Shown here: in pieces, positions 57,598 to 64,000 of the stretch
Numbering within the stretch: the stretch's first letter is position 1
Layout: the number at the start of each line of letters is the position of its first letter
Source: Thermomonas carbonis
Lineage (GTDB): Bacteria > Pseudomonadota > Gammaproteobacteria > Xanthomonadales > Xanthomonadaceae
Assembly: GCF_014396975.1 (NCBI RefSeq)
Contig: NZ_CP060719.1
Coordinates: forward strand, 902,001 to 966,000
Direction: 5' to 3'
Length of the DNA stretch: 64,000 bases
Translations under genes and position numbers: made by a program
The notes under the pieces: model-generated
What the model saw: only the letters and a program-made list of their open reading frames with translations
The model's database searches: none
Told to the model about the DNA's origin: nothing

Positions 57598-58332
57598 ATG
57601 ATCGACCTCTACTACTGGCCCACCCCGAACGGGCACAAGGTCACGCTCTTTCTTGAAGAGCTTGCCGAGCAAGGGCACGGCCTCGATTACACGATCAAGC
57701 CGGTGAACATCGGCAAGGGCGCGCAGTTCGAACCCGACTTCCTGCGCATCTCGCCGAACAACAAGATGCCGGCGATCGTCGACCATGCACCTGCCGATGG
57801 CGGCGCGCCGATCAACGTGTTCGAGTCCGGCGCGATCCTGCTCTACCTGGCCAACAAGACCGGGCGTTTCCTCGGCATCCCCGATGGTGCCGACGCAGGT
57901 ACCGCATTGCGCCAGCGCATCCTGGTCAACGAATGGCTGTTCTGGCAGATGGGCGGACTGGGTCCGATGACCGGACAGTACGGGCACTTCCACGTCTACG
58001 CGCCCGAGGACATCGCGTATGCGAAGGACCGCTACCGCAAGGAAGCCGAGCGCCTGCTGGGCGTGCTCGACACGCAGCTGGAGGGCCGCGCCTTCATCGC
58101 CGGCGCGGACTACAGCATTGCCGACATGGCCAGCTATCCGTGGATCAGCCCGTACGACAAGGCGCCGCTGGACCTCGCGCCTTTCGCCAACGTCCGACAC
58201 TGGCAGGCGGCGATCCGCGAACGTCCTGCGACCCGTCGCGCGTATGCGCTGACGAAGCAGGTCAGCCCCGACGCCGGCAAGCCGATGAGCGACGAGCAGA
58301 AGAAGATCCTGTTCGGGCAGGGCGCGCGCTGA
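57598..58332 (+). CDS. yfcG: YfcG/YghU-type glutathione transferase (disulfide-bond oxidoreductase)
   Basis: A 244-residue thioredoxin-fold plus helical protein of the Nu-class GSTs. The N-terminal YYWPTPNGHKVTLFLEE matches the YfcG active-site strand, where a Thr/Asn pair binds two glutathiones and disulfide reduction is the main activity. ISPNNKMPAIVD and FESGAILLYLANKTG are the glutathione-binding blocks; the C-terminal domain contains the ADYSIADMASYPW helix. Monocistronic; converges with the dipeptidyl peptidase gene. Confidence 0.9.
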   Translation: MIDLYYWPTPNGHKVTLFLEELAEQGHGLDYTIKPVNIGKGAQFEPDFLRISPNNKMPAIVDHAPADGGAPINVFESGAILLYLANKTGRFLGIPDGADAGTALRQRILVNEWLFWQMGGLGPMTGQYGHFHVYAPEDIAYAKDRYRKEAERLLGVLDTQLEGRAFIAGADYSIADMASYPWISPYDKAPLDLAPFANVRHWQAAIRERPATRRAYALTKQVSPDAGKPMSDEQKKILFGQGAR

Positions 58333-58334
58333 CG

Positions 58335-58407
58335 CAAAAAAGGCGAGGCCGGGTGCATTCGCTACGCGACTCGAGATGTCGCTGCGCGAACGCCCCCGGC
58401 CTCGCCT
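58335..58407 (-). terminator. Terminator of the dipeptidyl peptidase gene with a 41-nt branched loop
   Basis: A perfect 13-bp stem, AGGCGAGGCCGGG (58341-58353) with 58395-58407, is followed on the minus strand by TTTTTT. The 41-nt loop is itself partly self-complementary (GCATTCGC against GCGAACGC and inner pairs), giving a much taller hairpin than usual. Confidence 0.8.
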
Positions 58408-58417
58408 CTGGCAGACC

Positions 58418-60748
58418 TCACATCTTCGGCTTCAGCTCGAATTCCTTCGGCGGCGTCGCGCCGAGCAGGTGTTCGACGAAATAGTCCCAGCGCCGACGCA
58501 TGACGTAGTAGCTGTCCTTGCCGTAGCCGTGGCGCGCATTCGGCAGCAGCAGCAGGTCGAAATCCTTGTTCGCCTTCATCAACGCATCCACCACCAGCAG
58601 GGTGGATTGCGGCGGCACGTTGTCGTCCATCAGGCCATGCAACAGGAACAGCTTGCCCTTCAGGTTCTTCGCGTAGGCCGCATTGTCCTGGCCGGTGTAG
58701 TTGCTGGTGCCGTCGGCGTTGGTTTCCATCAGGCCGTGGTAACGCTCGCCCCAGTCGTCCTCGTAGCTGAGGTTGTCGTGGTTGCCGGATTCGGCGATGC
58801 CGACCTTGTAGACCTCCGGGTAGCGGAACATCGCGGTGGCGGTGGCATTGCCGCCGCCGGAATGGCCCCACATGCCGGCGCGGGTGGCGTCGATCCACGG
58901 ATATTTCGCCGCGAGTTCCTTCAGCGCGGCGACCTGGTCCGGCAACGTGTTGTCGGCCATGTCGCCGTACCACGCGTCCTGGAACGCCTTGCTGCGCATC
59001 GGCGTGCCCATGCCATCAACGGCGATCACGATGAAGCCCAGTTCGGCCAACGCCTGGTGGTCGCCGTGCGCGGGCGTGAAGCTGCGCGAGCGCACCGAAC
59101 CGACCTGCGGGCCGGGGTAGATGTAGGTGACGATCGGATACTTCTTCGATGCATCGAAGTTGGACGGCTTGAACATCTGGCCATAGAGATCGGTCTTGCC
59201 GTCGCGCGCCTTCACGGTGAACGACTCCGGGGCGACCCAACCCGCTGCCTTCAGCCGCGAAATATCCGTGCGCGCGAGTTCGGCGACCTGTTTGCCATCG
59301 GCATCGCGCACCAACGCGACCGGCGCGGTGTCGATCGTCGAATACACATCGACGAAGCGCTTGCCGTCTTCGGACACGGTAATCGCGTGGTTGGCGTTTT
59401 CCGGCGTGAGCAACTGCACGTCGCCGCCGTCCATGCCGACCTTGTAGTAGTGGACGAAATACGGATCTCGGTCGGCTTCGCGGCCGACGCCCTCGAACCA
59501 GAGCGTGCGCGACGCGGTGTCGAGGTGAGCAACCTTGGCCACGTTCCAGTCACCGCTGGTGAGTTGGCGCTTTTCCTTGCCGCTGGCCAGGTCGTGCAGG
59601 TACAGGTGGCCCCAGTCGGATTTCTGGCTGAACCACAGGAACTCGTTGCTCTCCGGCAGGTAGCGCCAGTTGACCGAGTCCAGCGCCGGTGCGCTCTGGT
59701 ACTGGGTGGCCACGGTTTCCACGAACACGTCGCGGACCTTGCCGGTGGCGGCTTCGGCCACGCGCAGGGTCGCGGACTTGTGGCCGCGGTCGGTGCTGAC
59801 GAAGGCCAGGGTCTTGCCGTCCTTCGCCCACTGCACGTCTTCCCAGCCTTCGCTGCAGACGATGTCGTCGCTGCAGGTCGAACGATGCTGGTCCGGCGGC
59901 ATTTGCAGGCGGATGGTCTTCGGCTTGGCTCCGGACAGGTCGATGATGACCCGCTCGATCATGGTGACGTCCTTGTCGCCGACGAACGGGTACTTCCACT
60001 GCTCGACCTTCGGCACGCCGACATTGGTTGCGACCATGGTCATCGTGCTGGTCTTGCGCTGGTCCTGCTGGAACGTGGCGATCTGCTTGCCATCCGGCGA
60101 CCACACCAGGATCGCGTTGTCGGTGTGCTTCCAGCCGGCGTTGTCGGTGGCGTAGCCATAGTCCGGCTTGCCGTCGAAGGTGAGCTGGGTTTCCTTGCCG
60201 CTGCCGAGGTCGCGCAGCCACAGGTTCCAGTCGCGGATGAAGGCCTCGCGGCTGCCGTCGGGCGATGGCGCGCCGGGCTCCTCACCCGAGGCAGGCTTGG
60301 ACAACACGCCGCAGCCGTCGGCGTCGCAGCGGAACTCGCCCTGCATGCCGGCCAGGCGCAGGCTGCCATCGGCATTGCGGGAGACCTGAAGCGGCGGCAG
60401 TTTGCCGGCATCCACCGGCCGTCCCTTGCCGGCGGCGGCCAGGTTCATCGCATCGGCCAACGCCTGCGCATTGAACGCCGGCGTGGTCTTGCCGGTGGCC
60501 GGGTCGAAGCGCAGGACTCGCTCCACGCCAGCGGTGCGCTCGCGGTAGACCAGGGTGCCGTCGTCCAGCCAGCCGATGCCGCTGGTTGCGCGATCCATCA
60601 GCGGGCCGGTGCGGTCGCCCAGCATCGACGCGGCGCGCTCGTAATCGGCGGCGGTCAACGCCCGCGCCTGCGCCATCGCATCACCCATGCCGATACCGGT
60701 CACCAGCATCGCCCCCAGCCACGCCTGCTTCGCATTCATGCGCCCCAT
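58418..60748 (-). CDS. Secreted S9-family dipeptidyl peptidase (DPP IV-like)
   Basis: A 776-residue exported serine peptidase that should remove N-terminal dipeptides, typically after proline, in the periplasm. A signal peptide covers the first ~26 residues. A beta-propeller spans about 40-500 (repeats such as LVWSPDGKQIATF and LAFVSTDRGH), then the alpha/beta-hydrolase domain with the nucleophile in WGHSGGGNAT, Asp in HGLMDDNVPP and His in NARHGYG. The usual GWSYGG is GHSGGG here, as in several xanthomonad paralogues. ATGs at 60748 and 60739 are both possible. Divergent from the glycosyltransferase gene. Confidence 0.92.
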   Translation of the reverse strand: MGRMNAKQAWLGAMLVTGIGMGDAMAQARALTAADYERAASMLGDRTGPLMDRATSGIGWLDDGTLVYRERTAGVERVLRFDPATGKTTPAFNAQALADAMNLAAAGKGRPVDAGKLPPLQVSRNADGSLRLAGMQGEFRCDADGCGVLSKPASGEEPGAPSPDGSREAFIRDWNLWLRDLGSGKETQLTFDGKPDYGYATDNAGWKHTDNAILVWSPDGKQIATFQQDQRKTSTMTMVATNVGVPKVEQWKYPFVGDKDVTMIERVIIDLSGAKPKTIRLQMPPDQHRSTCSDDIVCSEGWEDVQWAKDGKTLAFVSTDRGHKSATLRVAEAATGKVRDVFVETVATQYQSAPALDSVNWRYLPESNEFLWFSQKSDWGHLYLHDLASGKEKRQLTSGDWNVAKVAHLDTASRTLWFEGVGREADRDPYFVHYYKVGMDGGDVQLLTPENANHAITVSEDGKRFVDVYSTIDTAPVALVRDADGKQVAELARTDISRLKAAGWVAPESFTVKARDGKTDLYGQMFKPSNFDASKKYPIVTYIYPGPQVGSVRSRSFTPAHGDHQALAELGFIVIAVDGMGTPMRSKAFQDAWYGDMADNTLPDQVAALKELAAKYPWIDATRAGMWGHSGGGNATATAMFRYPEVYKVGIAESGNHDNLSYEDDWGERYHGLMETNADGTSNYTGQDNAAYAKNLKGKLFLLHGLMDDNVPPQSTLLVVDALMKANKDFDLLLLPNARHGYGKDSYYVMRRRWDYFVEHLLGATPPKEFELKPKM

Positions 60749-60856
60749 CTGTCCCGTCCCGTTTTCCGACTACTGCCTGAACGCGGATGCTAGCGCGCCG
60801 CGTTGGTCGCGGCCCGTGACGAATGGCATGGGAAACCGGCTGCCATAATTCCACGC

Positions 60857-61684
60857 ATGAACGACCAGCCCCAGCCGCTGACCCCCGGGCGGATCGCCGT
60901 GGTCGTCCCGGCCCTCAACGAAGCACTGCGCATCCGGGGCGTGGTCCAAGGCGCGCTGCACCACTGCCCGAACGTGATCGTGGTCGACGACGGCTCCGAT
61001 GACGGCACCGCGGACGCCATCGCCGACCTGCCGGTCGTGCTGTTGCGCCATGCAACCCGCATGGGCAAGGGCGCCGGCCTGCGCACGGGGTTCGCCGAGG
61101 CCTTGCGTCGCGGCCTGGACGCGGTGGTGACGATGGACGGCGACGGCCAGCACAGTGCCGACGACATCCCCCGCCTGCTCGCCGCGGCCAACCGCCGCCC
61201 GGGCTGGATCGTGATCGGCGCGCGCCTGCGCAAGCGTGCCAACCAGCCGCTGTACCGGCGACTGGCCAACGAATTCGGCGACTGGGGCATCGCCTGGGGC
61301 ACCGGCTACCAGGTCGCCGACAGCCAGAGCGGGCAGCGCCTGTATCCGGCCGAGGTCTGCCGGCTGGCCTGCACCGGCGTGCCCGGCGAGGACTTCGTGT
61401 TCGAGGCGCAGGTGGTGATGTCGGCCGCGCAGGGACTCGGCACGCGATGCGTGTCGATCCCGATCGAAGCCCGCTACAACCTGGTTCACGCGGCACCGGA
61501 TTTCCGCCCCAGTCACTTCCGCCCGCTCCGCGACCTGTGGCGGATCACCAGCCATATCGTCCTGCAGTGCGTGCGCCGCGGCGGCTTGTGGCAGGTCCAC
61601 CGGCGCGTCCGCGCGCACCCGCCGGTGATCGACGATCCGGCAGGCGAGTTCGCCACCGACGCGCATGCGGCGCAGCCACGCTGA
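60857..61684 (+). CDS. Family 2 glycosyltransferase (DPM1-like), next to xanB2
   Basis: A 275-residue GT-A transferase: IAVVVPALNEALRI at the start, VIVVDDGSDDG, and MDGDGQHSADDIPRL, whose DGD is the metal/nucleotide-binding DxD. KGAGLRTGFAEAL is also a family block. No membrane helices, so it is like dolichol-phosphate-mannose synthase catalytic domains. In Xanthomonas a glycosyltransferase of this type belongs to the xanthomonadin pigment cluster beside xanB2; the same adjacency here (38 bp) suggests a pigment-related role. Acceptor unknown. Confidence 0.85.
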   Translation: MNDQPQPLTPGRIAVVVPALNEALRIRGVVQGALHHCPNVIVVDDGSDDGTADAIADLPVVLLRHATRMGKGAGLRTGFAEALRRGLDAVVTMDGDGQHSADDIPRLLAAANRRPGWIVIGARLRKRANQPLYRRLANEFGDWGIAWGTGYQVADSQSGQRLYPAEVCRLACTGVPGEDFVFEAQVVMSAAQGLGTRCVSIPIEARYNLVHAAPDFRPSHFRPLRDLWRITSHIVLQCVRRGGLWQVHRRVRAHPPVIDDPAGEFATDAHAAQPR

Positions 61685-61722
61685 CCGGCGGCGGCGGCCT
61701 GCGCGTTATGATCCGCGCCCCG

Positions 61723-64000
<2,278 letters not shown>

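Overview
This is a high-GC chromosomal stretch from a member of the Lysobacteraceae/Xanthomonadaceae (a Lysobacter, Luteimonas, Thermomonas or Xanthomonas relative). The assignment rests on family-typical genes seen together: oleA, oleB and oleC for long-chain olefins, an Ax21-family outer-membrane protein, a XanB2-type chorismatase next to a glycosyltransferase, a secreted S9 dipeptidyl peptidase, a TonB receptor/tryptophan-halogenase/SapC cassette, and an sX13-like small RNA downstream of polA. There is no prophage, IS element, CRISPR array, rRNA or tRNA. Most of the window is ordinary chromosome.

Layout. 1-10 kb: a split ole locus (oleC cut by the left edge, a PLD-like nuclease, oleB and, 6 kb away, oleA). 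Between oleB and oleA lie an AEC transporter and a lipid A modification module (eptA plus a PAP2 phosphatase) divergent from an OmpR-type two-component system. The shared promoter region of that module carries six phased 11-bp repeats. 10-19 kb: an M16 protease, a short-chain dehydrogenase with a perfect 18-bp inverted repeat inside its coding sequence, trmL, Ax21, a vapBC pair with a doubly frameshifted toxin, gpsA, secB, a rhodanese, a lipoprotein and a thioesterase. 19.6-23.7 kb: the haem run hemD-hemX-hemY-hemF (hemB begins at the right edge). 23.7-32.7 kb: DUF421 protein, carboxylesterase, the sX13-like RNA, polA, an ABC exporter, a DUF2782 lipoprotein and a cardiolipin synthase. 32.8-41.4 kb: an S33 peptidase, uvrD and, 9 nt upstream of uvrD, a 1373-residue multi-PAS/LOV-GGDEF-EAL protein, then yqhA.

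41.5-57.5 kb is the most interesting region: a LacI-controlled beta-glucan (probably laminarin-type) utilisation locus. It contains a FucP-type sugar transporter, a six-gene operon (TonB receptor, halogenase, SapC, cupin-8/JmjC-like oxygenase, second halogenase, CPA2 antiporter), the LacI regulator, and GH3 and GH16 glucanases. Three near-identical 14-16 bp palindromes (TTGACARCGYTGTCA type) lie upstream of the transporter, the TonB receptor operon and the glucanases, which ties them into one local regulon. In this reading GH16 and GH3 cut and trim glucan, the TonB receptor imports oligomers and the MFS carrier takes up sugar. What the two halogenases, the oxygenase and the antiporter do in a sugar regulon is unknown.

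57.5-64 kb: a YfcG-type GST, the dipeptidyl peptidase, a glycosyltransferase 2 and xanB2, a small membrane protein and the start of hemB. Two genes look damaged by single-base changes (vapC and the signal-peptide region of the GH3 enzyme). These could be real mutations or sequence errors.
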